DNA of 64,000 nt from Mactromeris polynyma. Its lineage: Eukaryota > Mollusca > Bivalvia > Venerida > Mactridae. The position numbers were made by a program, and so were the translations under genes. The notes under the pieces were generated by a model. The model was not told the DNA's origin, did no database searches, and worked only from the letters and a program-made list of their open reading frames with translations. This document shows positions 13,501-28,500 of this stretch, one piece after another. The stretch spans positions 4,900,807 through 4,964,806 of the forward strand of contig JASFXZ010000003.1 in NCBI GenBank assembly GCA_032209605.1, written 5' to 3'. Each line of letters opens with the position of its first letter. Within the stretch, counting starts at the first letter, position 1.

Positions 13501-16500
13501 CAACATAGGAGCAAAAAGAACGTTTAACATTTGACTTTCAAATCAAAATTCCGCTACTCGATCGTGTACAGTGAAACCAGCGTAAAAGGTTCCCAGTGGA
13601 AACGACCTATAATGTAGAAAACTTGCCTCGTAATGTATTTGAAATCAAACACACAATAAAATCATTATCTTTATAAAATAAATGATGTGAAAATTGTCCA
13701 GTTCTTTGTGTATATATTATTTGTATGATTAGGTAATTATGAAGACTGTGCGTTTATATATAAACACTGAAGTATGATTAAATTAAACTATTTTATGTTT
13801 CCGTTAGGTTATTGACGTTACATTGGAATCGGTATCTAAGCTCCACCTATTCAAGGAAAACTAGAATTATTCTGCACGTTTCATCAGACGAATTTCCTTT
13901 CACGTTACATTAACTCTTTCTAATGGGACTCTTGATTATTTAACAAAGTAATCTCTTGGCACAAGATTATAGCATTGTTTGTATTTCCTGGACGGGAACT
14001 GGGCAATGTTTCAATGTTTACTATTCTTCATTTTAAGTCTCTCGGGTTAAATTCCAGCAAATAATACTGACACAAGTTTGCATTGGTGATATGAATTACA
14101 GTAAACCCTCACATAAAGACCATCTCGATACTATGACCACCTCATTAAAAAGACCATAATTTCACAAGCCAGTTTTAATTTTTCTATCATTTACTTACAC
14201 GGTTATCAGTACACCTCAAAATTAAGTCCGACTTCCTGTAAAACAAAATGGTGGTCATGTTATCGAGGTTTCACTGTATTTTGCCTATGACGGTTTAAAA
14301 GACGGTCTCGTTCCTCGAAAAATAATTTGAACAACTATGTGAAAACCATTTAAACATTTTTGAAATATTTTTTCAAGTAAACATTTAACGGAATATTGGC
14401 AAAGTTCAAGCTGAAATGAAGCCAAATTAACATGTGTTTTCCAAGCAACGAAGTATGAAGCGGCAAGTTTCATTGTGTAAGACTTCAGTGATTATTTAGT
14501 GGAATAAAACAATGCCTCTAATAAAATCAACTCGAGTCTTCACGTTGACAGCGACAAAATTTCGTAACTACTTAAACACGATTAAAATTATCGATTTTAC
14601 ACCATACGCTAGTATTCCAGCGCTGTCGTTAAAATGATTGGTTTTTAAGATGTAAGCGTATTTGAAATTAACGTAGTCCGTGCTGAACTACTTTCCGCGT
14701 AGAAAATTTCACTTTAGGGAAATTGGGTTAAATGCATAGCATCTGAATGTAGTATAAGATACTAAGGCATTGGGCTAAAGGCCTAAAACGAAATATGCAG
14801 TCGGGCAGAGTGTGCCACGTACACCGGAAATAACCACACAGGGACAAAAGTCGGACCTTGTTTATTCGACAACCTTCTATCCAAATATTTGGTATCATCC
14901 GAAATAAATATTAGGTCTCATTGTATCTTCTTACGTCGAATTGAACAGGGCTATTACAAACCATGTTTTATTCGATTATGTTAACAATTATTTATATGCA
15001 GAAGTGACACAGTGCACGAACATGACTGACGGGCAACACTAGAAGGCACCGGAACCGTATGTGACAACAACACCAGTATTGGTTTAGGATGAAAGACGAG
15101 TTGTCTTGCATATGTTCACACTAATCTTTACAATTTTATTTCCAAAGACGGTCACTATTTTTTTACTACCATAATACCTCAGCGTCATTGCGTTAGCTCC
15201 ATCGACAATTTTGGCGAATTGGTTTTATTTTCAGACAGCCATGCAATAAAATATACATATACGCTCGTATCTCACCAACATTAAACACTAATGCGTAAAC
15301 CCCAACGGCAATCAATACAAAGTTGGTGTATATGTCTAACCAATATATTTAATGGTGTCTGCCAAAAACTGAAACAGGTTCGCATTTCAGGGGAGTCATA
15401 ACAATTATCATCGAATCGTCTACAGCAGTCATTGATTTCCCAGCACCAAAGCTTGAAAGAAAACAGAGTTCGATAGGAAACAACATACCGAAGAGTTGAT
15501 TTGATCGACTACAATGATGTCTCAATGTCCAGCATACACAGGCTACCATTTTTATATCCTATCCTATTATTTTAATTGACGGACATTTTTTTACTATTTT
15601 TTGGTCCCAAGTGACACAGTTTCTAACTTGACATAAAGTTCATCAAGACATGACAAACATTCTGACCAAATTTACTGAAGATTGGATAAAATTGTGGACT
15701 GTATCGTGTTCACACGTGTGGGCCCTGCTGAATAGACTAAGAATCTATGGTATTCATAAATCCACGTATACATAGCTAAGAATACGTAGTCAAAAATACA
15801 TGTTCATCTTTCAAAACCTCCGCTTTTTTGTACAGAACAGACAGTTCATGGCGAAAACAACCACATTGTGTTTCCGCGCGGGGGACCTTCTGAATGTTGC
15901 GTCTATTTGCGTGACTTTTATCACCCAGTTCATTTATCATCATATCAATGCAAGTGGTTGTAGGAGGAAAATGTGTATTGAGTATTGCGTGGTGTAAATG
16001 GATGGTTTTATAGCCAGGAGAAAATCTCTTCCATTCTAATAACGGTACTAGTACAATAAAAACCCACTTAAAGATCACCTCAATAATAAGACCACCTCAA
16101 AAAATAGGAACACATTTTCACTGTTTTGCTCTTTATTCAACCTCAATATTACGACAATCTCAATATCAAAACAAGTTTTCAATGGTCCAAAGGGTGGTCT
16201 TATTATTCAGATATTTTTGTACTTGTAATTGAGACGGTCAAACATGTTTAAGAACTTAATATACTTATCGGATGCTGATGAATTGACCATACGGTACATT
16301 TGTGAAAGATAAATCATTAATCAATCCATCAGGTGCTTCGTGATTAAATTATCATATTTATTATGATAATTAGATAATATTATGTTAAAATATCATTGAC
16401 AATTATAGGGTCATTTGGGACAGAGTGGGCAGCAGGAAGTAGGAAGATCAGTCAAATGGGAAGTCATTTTTGCACTTTCAAAATGTTCCATAAATGATTC

Positions 16501-19500
16501 TAAACCAGAACTAAAATTACAGACATACTCTTACAGCACCGTTAGAGATAAATAATTAAACATAACCTCTAGTGTCTAGTAAATCTACAATCTTAATGAG
16601 CCTGATGTCTAAATGAAGTGTAATTACATAAATATCATGTCTACGTCTACAACGGAAGGCATTCACAGTGATAAGGTCTTGTCTGATATTACTGCACATA
16701 CTCTTCTAATTAGAGACAAAACAATTATGATAAAGGACCAAAGGTAATAAAATGTTTATAATTTACTATCAGAACTTATGGACCAATCCACTGAAATCAT
16801 TTTACTGGCTGTTTTATCAGTGTTCACTTTCTATCTTATACTTAACGTTCCCTGAATCCTGATCCTAATACTGACAGAAATAGACGTACAATTAAGTAAG
16901 TAGATTGCAAAATTAATTCAGCGTTTCTGATACACGACCCGGGGCTGATGTAATGATACATAACAGGCCATATTAAAGTGATATGTCCGTTAGTGACCTT
17001 ACCATATATCGTTTGTTAATGTCATTGACTTCTTTTATATAAAGATAACTAATGAAACGAATAATGGTGTGTACAAAGGTGTGGGCGCCACGCAACACGA
17101 ATGTTGGAATACAGTGCACATTCTCTAGGGCGACTCTCTTGAGCAACAACCTCTCTTCAACCGTGGTACTTTTTCTCGTAGACAGATACTCATAATTTAA
17201 CCTCTCTAGAGCAATAACCTCTCAACAACAACCACAAGTTCGCATTTCCCAGAGGGTGTTGCTCTGGAGAGGTTGCACTGTCAATGTATATAAAATTATA
17301 TTTCGTTATTCTTCGTTGTTCCTCTTTAAACCAAATAACCACACGAAACAAAATTCCCTGAATTAATACACCAAAGAGCAAAACCCTTTAATTGTAAGCA
17401 ATTGGTTTTCATATTCTCAGAAAACTACGACAATTTAGGTAATCACGCAACAATCAATTCAAGCCACATTTATACCCATACATGCACTGTATTATAGACC
17501 TGGTTTGTGATAGGCTCTCCGTATTAGGAGGAAGTTAATAAACAATTAAATTGACTACATTAAAACATATTAAAACACGTGGGTTTTAGAGAACTAATGT
17601 CATGATAGTGAAATGAATGTATTGCGTAGGCGCCAGGGAATGTAATGAAACAAGCAGACGACAATTTGCCTCCGTTAGAGGACGCTAGTTTTTATGTCCT
17701 TCACTCTTCATAAGAGGAGATAGAAAAGAAACGCTTGGTTTATAAGAGCAATTTCGTGAAAATTAACGCGCGCAAACAAACGAAGTTTTGCATTATTGTT
17801 GTTTAAATCACTATTTCGCATGTTCAAATCGTTCGATTCAAAGGAAGCAATGTTTAGGAAATTTAAAACAGACCAGAGAGTCTGTGCTAACGTCTGCCTA
17901 ATATGCCCACTGAGTCTTTAGTAGGAGCCACAACCGTCAACTAGGTTGTCGTGACATTAAATACAACGAACGCCAACGCGACAAAATATCAGACAAATCC
18001 TGAAATCGATATGAATCACAAGACATTTGTCATATCCCGCACAAGGCTCTATCCAACATTCACATCACATTTCAGAATATAATTTAATACACTGAAGTAA
18101 AAAGATTCTAAATTATCGCAAACTTAATACCTGTACAGTAAAACCTCAATAATAAGACCACCCTTGAGACCCTTAAAAACTGGTCTTGATATCGAGATGA
18201 TCTTAATACTGAGCAACTAATAAAGAGCAAAACTGTGAAAATGGACTTGAAAATTGTGTTTTTAATTTTGAAGTGGTCTTATTATTGAGGTGATTTTTAA
18301 GTGAGGTTAACTGTACTTCTAATGACCTTAAAACTGACGGCTTAGGCTATTTCTACGCCATTTGTGGTTTACGCTGGGCAGGAGTGTTTACAGCCGATGG
18401 TGTCAGTCAAACATCGTCTTGAAAACCAATTTTCTCAAGTGCTTGCCGAACCCACAGACATAAAATATTTACGATGCGTCGATAATTTGTTAGAAGACAA
18501 ATAGAAAAGACGATCGCTTCTTCAATAATATCAAGACAGTAACCGATACTATTAAGATGAATTCTGACATTCTGTTACCATGGCATTCTCAATGATACAT
18601 CAATAACGCTAGTTTCAAATATGGAAATAGACATTCACGGCCGTTCACCCCGTTTGTTATGATTAATTGTCAGGTTATAAGTGTATGACTTCTTACTTAT
18701 AATCATTTTGCATATAATATCCGTACACGTTATTATATACATATTATATATGAATATATATTACATTGTATAATGATATTGAAATTCCTTAGATTTTGTC
18801 ACAGCTAACATTTCGGGTACCTTAGCTGAAGAAATATGTGATTTTTTTCTCTTTTGTTCGAGTTGCAATGGCCTTGTGGCTGAGCTATCTAGGATGTATG
18901 CAGAGGTTATATCACTCATAGACTTCATCTCCCGCGTGATGCATACCAGCTCGTAACATCTGACAACACAACAGTTAAAAACGGATGTTATAAATATTCT
19001 GCGTCTCTTCACGAAACAAAGATGTGCATTTAGATAATTACACCAAGTAAGAGTTGTCAGTGTATATCATGCAACTACGACATACATCAATTTGATATCC
19101 TTCAGATGACAAGAAATTGCAACTCGCTGCATTTGAGTTTTATCTTGCATGCTGCTCGCTTATGGAACCTTGAAATAAGCGTGCCCTGTCAAATTCTACC
19201 AGTACTCGACGGTCTAGTTTTGACAGCAATTTCATTAGACATTCTCCAGTGGTTTGCACGGTTCGTCGGTTTGAATTAGTTTTGAAATCGTGTTAAGCAT
19301 TTTACTGCTGTTTTGCCTCAAGCTCTCTCAGTCAGAAACGTAATGTTCGTAATAAAAAATCAGTTTCAACAGACGTATTATCGACTGGCCTTTTTATGCA
19401 TACAGTTACATGTTATAATGAATGGTTATCGTTCTGATCACGGAATAATCGCATTTATATAAGAGAGATCCATGTCTTTGTGTTCCATATACTCACGAAC

Positions 19501-22500
19501 ATCGGCTTGCAAATAACTCAGCAGCAGTGCAAACAATGTACAACTATCTAGGACTATAATTTATGTACGTAAAAATATTTCATTGCTCAATTATTTGTAT
19601 TATTCTTAATATTAGATGCATCGTTTTTTTGTTCATTTTGAGGTCACCCCGTGTGTACATATTTTAATGACATTTCAAACATCATATCTATACATTCGTT
19701 GTAAGTGGACGAGCGTAATATATAGTAAACGGCCTTGGTCTTATAACTATACAACTTTTACTACAGCACATGAGTTGTATAACTAACTAACCACTGTACT
19801 GTGATTTTCAATACAACCAAATTATGAATTAATAAGATCATTGATTGCAGTTGAAAGATACCATTTCATAGACTCTTCACAGAAATAAAACTGTGATTAA
19901 GACAATAAGTACATACACAGAATGTGCTTTATTCTGTTTGATTTTATTGATATGCTCCCTCTTTGCTCATAGTCCAGGGCCCAGGATTATTACTGATACT
20001 AACACGCAACACTCAAATCTCAAAATTTACTATTATTAGTCTGGTAGTGGAAATTTCAGTGTGGAAAATGCATGAAAATGACAGATGAGTTCCTTATATT
20101 CTTTTCGGTCTATTTTCTTTGATATTTTAGTATGATCATAAAATGTGGGAGTAGGTATTGGGTTTTAGTGCTACACTCCACATTCAGACTTAATAATAAC
20201 TCCCAGATCTCATATTACCTTACATATCTCAAAGAAATAGGACCACAAAGAGTAATCTGCACTCATTTAACGTTATCATAAAGTATTTAAGTCACTTTCC
20301 GACTCATAAAAATAAATTTTGTGATTTGATTTTAGATTTGAGCGCAGTGTATCCATTATAATACCGGGTCTGGGGCCCGATTTCACAAAATAGCGCCATA
20401 GAGATCTATCTCAAAATTCAAATTTCAAGAATTTCATTTAGACTTAGGTAGTAAATATGTAGTCAACAGTACTGGTACGTAAACTTAGATAGTAAATATG
20501 TAGTCATCAGTGCTTGTACGTTAACTTAGATAGTAAATATGTAGTCACTAGTGCTGGTACGTTAACTTAGATAGTAATTATGTAGTCAACAGTGCTGGTA
20601 CGTTAACTTAGATAGTAAATATGTAGTCAATAGTGCTGGTACGTTAACTTAGATAGTAATTATGTAGTCAACAGTGCTGGTACGTAAACTTAGATAGTAA
20701 ATATGTAGTCACTAGTGCTGGTACGTTAACTTAGGTAGTAAATACGTAGTCAACAGTGCTGGTACGTAAACTTAGATAGTAAATATGTAGTCACTAGTGC
20801 TGGTACGTTGACTTAGATAGTAAATACGTAGTCAACAGGGCTGGTACGTAAACTTAGATGGTAAATAAATAGTCAACAGTGCTGGTACGTATACTTAGAG
20901 AGTAAATATGTACTCAACAGTACTGGTACGTAAACTTAGATAGTCAATAATTATGTTCTCAACAGTGCTGGTACGTATATTTAGAGAGTAAATATCCAGT
21001 CAATGGAGGTAGTTTATAAACTAGTTTTTATATAGAAACTCCGAGACAACAAATTGCTTATTTAAAGTACACGCAGTTCCATGTCAAGTACGATAACTCT
21101 GGTTGCATTTCTGACTAAATGCGAAAACATCTAGCATATTTTAATTTTACGCTAGGCTGTATTACCATGTTTATACATTCCCTTGATAAATTCAATTTTA
21201 TTCAAAACGTAATACTTTCACAATCAACTCATAAATCATTGATACCTTAATTAAATATAACAGAGAAATTGATATGGAAATAAAATGACAATTTGTATTC
21301 TCTTATCTAATAAATGTCACCAGAGGATTGGTTCACATTCGCCAAGCCGACACAAGAGAGCCACAGAGGAAATTTCTTTTCAACAATGGCGCACTAACGG
21401 CACCAGAGACTGCATCTTTAACGTGAACTCGTTTTGATTAAGACAGCTACAATGTTAACGCTTTGTCTTTGCGAATACCTTATCACCTCGACAGCAGACT
21501 TGTGCTTTAGTTTCAAGTTTTAACTTATTCATTAAACATCGATTGTGAACGAAATTATTGTAACATATATTAATCAATCTCAATGACTGGTCCCTGATAT
21601 CTGACGAAGTTCTTTTACTTCAATAAAAGATTGTGATTGCTGGAGATTATTCCCGGTGACAACCATTGAACCAGGTGTCCGACACTCAATCTGTTTACCT
21701 CAATGCCGCCCTAAATTAGCGCCGTATATTTCAACATTCAGCAATTTTAACAGATAGAGAGAGAAAATAAGTTGCTACAGGGAACGCCACATACATGATA
21801 CCTCACACCACAATTATGAGAAAGACTGTCTTTTTAAGTAGTAAGAGTGAACATGATTATTGAATCTTGCAATGTAATGGGGATAGACGAGTACTGCCAG
21901 TTCATTCAATTACCTATTGATGTTATGAGTAAGCGACTGGTCTATCGTGCATTGCATACATCAGAAAACAAATATTTCTGTCATTTCTCACTACTTAATG
22001 TAATCTGCGATATGTTGTAAACACTATTAATTTATACTTAATAGTGTTTATAGAATATGTTTCATATGTTTATCAGTTAACATAGGTACCATTAATTCTT
22101 CCTTGTATTTCGTTTCGACAAGGTTGAATAGCTCAATGGTACGTATATATCCTGTATTTTGTATATTATAATGTGTCGTCTTTTGTGTACGTAATTAATG
22201 CTCTCATGTGATTTCAGTGTGTATTAATTAATGTTTGTCTTTGTCTTATAGTGCTGGTTATGTATTTTGTATGATTACTTTATGTTATATTTATGCTCTT
22301 CAATACTGGAGGAAATAAAAGATATATAGTTAAAAATGGACAAAAGACAAACACTAACGACAAGACAGATGAACAGACGAACAAACGAACAAACAGATGA
22401 AAGTTTATAAGGTAAGATCATCGGTAAAGACGATAGAAGGAACAAATTAGACGGTTAGAAATCCAGAAAACAGAACTTTATTATACGTGTAGGTCCAGAA

Positions 22501-25500
22501 TCTGGACTATTCTACGTGGTCCAATAATTTAGTGATTAGTGTATAGTATGAGATCTGGGAGTAATTATTAAGTCAAATCGTGTTATGTCGCGGCGTATCA
22601 ACGCCGGGCATATTGATTTCATGTAGCGCTGTTGTTCAATGGGCTCGGATTTGAATACAAAATCCTTTCGATTTTTTTTATCTCTCTTCCGAAAATCCTT
22701 TCCATTAACATTTGCCCGTTTGTGCATGCGTTAATATTGTGGAACCACGAGATTCATTGTAAACTTATTATTTTTACAAGTCGGATCAGGACAGATCTAC
22801 CATACCGAGTTAGCGAGCCTAAGTTGCTTGTAACCGAACGGCTTATGCATAACACAATAATAAAATACCATAAAATGTCTGATTTAGTTATAAACATGAT
22901 TATTCAGTGTTATTGAGTTACAAGTCTGTTAATGGGTGATTTGTTTGAATAATTTAGACCTAGAATTGCCGAATAACCATTCCGGATGTACTTGGATAAT
23001 TATTTACGAATGAAATAAGGAGTATTTCCGGATCGGTAACGAGCATCGTTAAAGTTCAAACCACTTAAATAATTAAAATGTCTATGTACTCTCGTGGCTT
23101 ATGAACGCTTTTTAGGTTCATGAATTCAGAGCTCAAGCTCTCAAAAATATTTGTACTAAAGAAAAGTTTGATATTTTCCAAAATTCAATGGACACAAGGC
23201 GTTTATGAGCTGAAAGTTTTACAAACAAACGGGCGTTACTGACCAGACTGGGTCCGGAACGAAGCTCCGTTAAGTCGAACCCGGCGTTAAAAATTTACAC
23301 GTAGATTAATGCCACGTAAGCTTTAAAAGAGCTTTCAGAAACCGGACCAGGTTCGGTCCCGTAAGCCGGTGCGTCAACTGATCTAAATGTATTCTTAAAC
23401 ATGTCGCAATTTAACATTTACTGGTACAACTGTCTGGATAAAATTAACAATACGCACGATGGATCTCTTAGGCCACGATATGTAGGTTCTCAACTTAAAT
23501 TGTGAGCCAATCCGCCTGGTGTGGCATCGTGGGCTAGATCAGTCCGCAGACATTATTCATTGTCTTAATCACCCCCAAGGATTTTATTCCAATCATGGTT
23601 CTGAAGAAGTTATTTGATTCTACAGCGAAACCACATTTTCACGCCAACGCAAGTGAAGCGCAAATCGTATCGTCTTAGAAAACACTCAAGTATGATTCAT
23701 TCATAATATTGGAATAGAACAGGTTGTAATTATTGGATATGGCGATGATTAATACACTTTTGATAAAATTCACGCGTTTGGTAACAGAACAGAATAGAAC
23801 ATAACGTTTATTCTGATGTGAGCAAACCTCATCATTTATGCAACATATTCGAACAAAGTTTGTCAAACATACAAAGCAACGTGTATCAAACCTTATATAC
23901 AATTATACACTGTAATGTAATATATATTGAATCAATCTTAATTAATAATGATAAACATATTACACGTATAGAGTAAAACCTCAGTAATAAGACCACCCTT
24001 GGGATCCTTGAAAACGAGTCTTATTATCGAGGTGTTTTTGATATTGAGGTTAATTAAGGAGCCAAAAATGGAAAATTGTGTTCTTAATTTAAAGGTGGAC
24101 TTATTATTGAGGTGGTCTTAATATTGAGGTTAATTAAGGAGCAAATAGTGGACTTGAATTTGTTTTCTTAATTTTGAGGTGGTCTTATTATTGAGGTAGT
24201 CTTATTATTGAGGTGGTCTTAACGTGAGGTTTAACTGTACACGAAATCAAAAAGTAGACAATACGTATGATTCGTACGTAACAATAAATATAAACACAAT
24301 GTAATAACATATCAACTCTGTTAACTTGTTCTTATTGTCATTGGACCGTTGACAAAACAAGCTGAATTATTTAGTATTGTGAGGTTGTAAGTAATTTGTT
24401 TATTTGATAGGTATGTCTGACTTGTCTATTGTAATACAATTCTTGAAATCGTGATATTTCCGATTTGAACGTATGTTTTAGTTTTTTATGCAGTAAAACC
24501 TCAATAATAAGACCACCTTTGGGACTCTTGAAATCTGGTCTTAATATTGAGGTTGAATAAAGAGCGGAACAGTCAAAATTGACTTGAAAAGTGTGGTCTT
24601 ATTTTTAGGTGGTATTATTATTGAGGTGGTCTTTAAGTGAGGTTTTACAGTATCTTCATTTGAGCGCTACCTGTCTAAAGCAACACCCTCTAGAACAACA
24701 ACCTCTCAACAACAGTCAAAGTTTGCATCTCTCCCACAGGGTGTTGCTCTGTACAGGTTGCACTGTATACGAGTAAATAGGTAGCTAGAATTATAAAGCT
24801 ACACACAGAATAAGTAAATAATTTGTAATCAGTTTATCAGTCATTTCGAATATATCTACTAATTGGTTTTTGGCCGATTCGATAGTTTTTTTAATATATA
24901 TCAGGATATCTATAATTGCGTCGTAAACGTAAATGCTTATGAAAATAGCAAATACAATATACAGTGAACCCCTTAAGAGAATCCTATCTTCAGTAACAAT
25001 CTGTCTTTAATAAACATATGAATTATTTCCATAGTAAGAATTTACTATCAATTTAGCATCTCTATAGCAACAACGCCTCAGCTATAGGTTTTGCATTATG
25101 CAAAGGGTGTATCTCTGGAAAGGTTGCACTGTATATAAGTAAATGAATAGCTCAGATCTCAGGAATATTTAATAATCAGGTTATCTGCTAATTAACAAAT
25201 ATTTACGGTCTCATATTTGGCCGCTTCCTAACTTTTTAATAGCGAATAGATAGATCTAGATCTGTAAAAAGATCGTAAACTTATAACTGAATACAATAAT
25301 AACACATATTATATACACAGCAACCCTCCATTGAGCAACAACCTTTCTTCAGCAACAGTATCAATATTCCCATCGAAGTAATTCTACCAATTTAATCTCC
25401 CTAGCGTGAAATCCTCTTAATTAACAACAGTCGTATTTCGCATCTCTCAAAGGGTGTAACTCTAGAGAGGTTGTACTGTACAGTAAAACCCTTACAATAA

Positions 25501-28500
25501 GACCATCATTTGGACCCTTGAAAATTGTGTTCTTAATTTTGAGGTCGTCTTTTTATTGAGGTGGTCATTCAGTGTGGTTGTATATATATATATGTATGAG
25601 AGGAAGTGAGTAAAAAACATTTGTTGTTAATGCGTTTGATGTGAGTTTTTATGACAGAGGAAAGATATGAACAAAAATAATCCCTAGTTATGGGAGTGAT
25701 TCTATTAAAAGACAGATGAAACAATGGATGCCACAAATACCAGGAATGATTTCCGCTAATGCATTAATTTCGGACTATGCGCAGTATGACAAATGATTGT
25801 TAACTTCTGTGTAAATTTGGTAGCGAACGAGGGAACAAAGACGTTTTATTGCATTCTTCACACGCAGACGATAGGAGAGAGGAGAAATAATCAATACGTG
25901 AGGCTACTATAATCTGCAGCAGACATTGGGCAATGAAGTTTGGTTGTGATTAAAATATCAACATTAAAACAAAACAGGAAACGCGATGTGTATTTTATGT
26001 AGGAAACGTATGAACGACAGTAGTATGAAAAGCATATAAAGCAAGAATTTCAATTCCAAATACAGATTTTATTGGGTTTTGAGTATGTGTGGATTGCGGA
26101 AGCACGAACGGTATCCTGCTCGTGGATAAACAATGGCATCACGGGGATGATGGTTGGATTGGTATGAAGGAAGTGTCAACTAAAATAATTTCCAAACTTG
26201 CGGATGGAATGCAATATATTTATCAGGTTATATGACAATGGGGCTACTTATCGTCGCATTATTTCTAGAATCCCATAACTTGTTTTTCGCCTTTTTGAGA
26301 AAAACAACTTTAAAGTTTTACCCTCTTGAGATAATTGTTTCATACGGGGTTATGGAATTGCATTTTATTTCAGTTAGAAGAATTACAGAACAATATAGGT
26401 TGTACAGATAGAAAGAGCTTGGAAAGACGGTTTCAACGATACCAAATACTCAAAACCGCCAAAAATTGGGTTTCTGGGTTCCGGAAATAAGGCGACGTTA
26501 TATGGAAGTGAACAAAGATACCTGAGATATTTCCTAGCACCACAAAGTCCAAATTCTTAAGGTCATGCCGGAATGTTGAACATTGCCGATTAAACGATTT
26601 TATTTGCAATACGGGCATCACAATATTTCACTCTGAACCACTTTTCAAGGTCGGAAATGGTGGTTCGTTTTTAGTATGTACGAAACAGATAATAAAAGAG
26701 ATATTAAAGTCGTGACTTATTTGATGGGGATAAAACAAGGCGCCAAAATACAATGTGAATGTTATACTTCAGTATAGCTACATGTATATCATTTCATAAA
26801 CAGATAGATGTGTTCATATATACGTCTAATATAACGTGACAATCTATGTAATTATAGTATGTAAACACATATTAACTTAAAACACCATCCTGACGAAAGT
26901 TTGTCTGAGTAGACCAGTGCATGCAACCTGTCGTTACTTTGAAGAGGTCTTCAAAATGAGGTACATTTTGTTATTCGTTCGACGCATAATGCGCCAAATG
27001 TCGTGAGCGCATTGTTACGGCGGGGCAATCCGTAAAAGAATTCTGTACTCACTGCCTGACAATTGCCATAAAACATTACTTAACCTGAAATAGCACTTAA
27101 AGATCTGCTTAGAATACACGCATGCTTTGAAATGGTCTATTATCTCAGTTAACTGTGGTGACAGCAGTTTCAATCAGATTTCGATGCGTCAATATTTCAA
27201 CATGCAAATTATGTTTGACAACACTTGCTTTTGTATGATAGTAAATTTTCTTTTCTCCATACAATAACCTGATACATAAATAGGCTACCGACATAAGAAA
27301 CTGTACTTTTATGATCAAGTTCAACCAACCAAAATCATGTAACATCGTAGGATAGATGAAAAAGATCCTATATTTATTAATTAAACTCAGACATATAACC
27401 AATCAAATTCACGCAAACACCCCTATTCTCATAAGTTAAACTATACTCTACAAAAATAAAAACGCACCATATCACGGACCTATAAACTGGTTTATAGCTC
27501 TGTGACCATATTAATGTACAAAATCAAAATGTTTCACACATCCGAGTATGCATCCGTATCAATAAACTGTCAGAATGACTTCTTGAGTTTACTTATCGTT
27601 AGTATCTGATACAGAAATAAAATCATTGATGGCAAACTAGTTGGTGCATTTCTTTTTTGTCGAGTATACTTATTAGAACGACTATTCTGTATCTCATAAT
27701 ATTTGCATTAAAATCTTGATATTCAATGCTATTCATAGTTAGGCAATTACCATTATTTCATAGTTGCAACAGCAATTATCGATCCAAATTTTTGACATTC
27801 GTAAGCTCATCAATTCGAAAACCGGTGTGATTAATAATGCATTAGTTGGCTTGTTTTCATGACAATATAATCAAGATGTATTCCCTAATTTCAGTGCAGG
27901 CATTCAAGGCCAATTATGCGTAACATTCGGAGACACTCGGACAATTCAATAACGCTCGACACATGAGCGGTCATGTGTGACGCTAATATAAGATCACATA
28001 ATTAATTTGAAGCTACCGAAGCCGATAGTCAACTCGATCAATAAATACTCTACTGTTTATATGATCAAACATCTGAAAATATCTGCGGATGAGTGTACAG
28101 TTACTATATTGGAATATCGTGATTACACTACAGCTCCAATCGATAACCTCTGAGTCATTCCAAATGTGGAACGCTGTAACATAAAACAAACGCGCGGTGA
28201 CACGCGCTCTTCATGATTGAAGTCATCTGTGTATATCGGGAACATGTGTTTTGAACATCTGATCGACAAAAACTACGTTTACGTGTAAAATCCCCATACA
28301 AAGTTAAAGGAAATACAGTCGGACCTCGATCATTCGAATTCATCGGGTCCGATATTTTATTTCGAATAACACATGGTTTCTTATAGCCCATTTCAATTCG
28401 ACGAGCATAAGAAGATATATCGGGACCTGATATTTAGTTCGAATGATACCGAGTATTCGAATAAAAGGTTGTCGAACAAACGAGATCCGACTGTATATGC

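Noticed and set aside
20442..21003. CRISPR-like array
   Set aside because: Units are contiguous 41-bp tandem copies with no unique spacers, in a eukaryotic intron.
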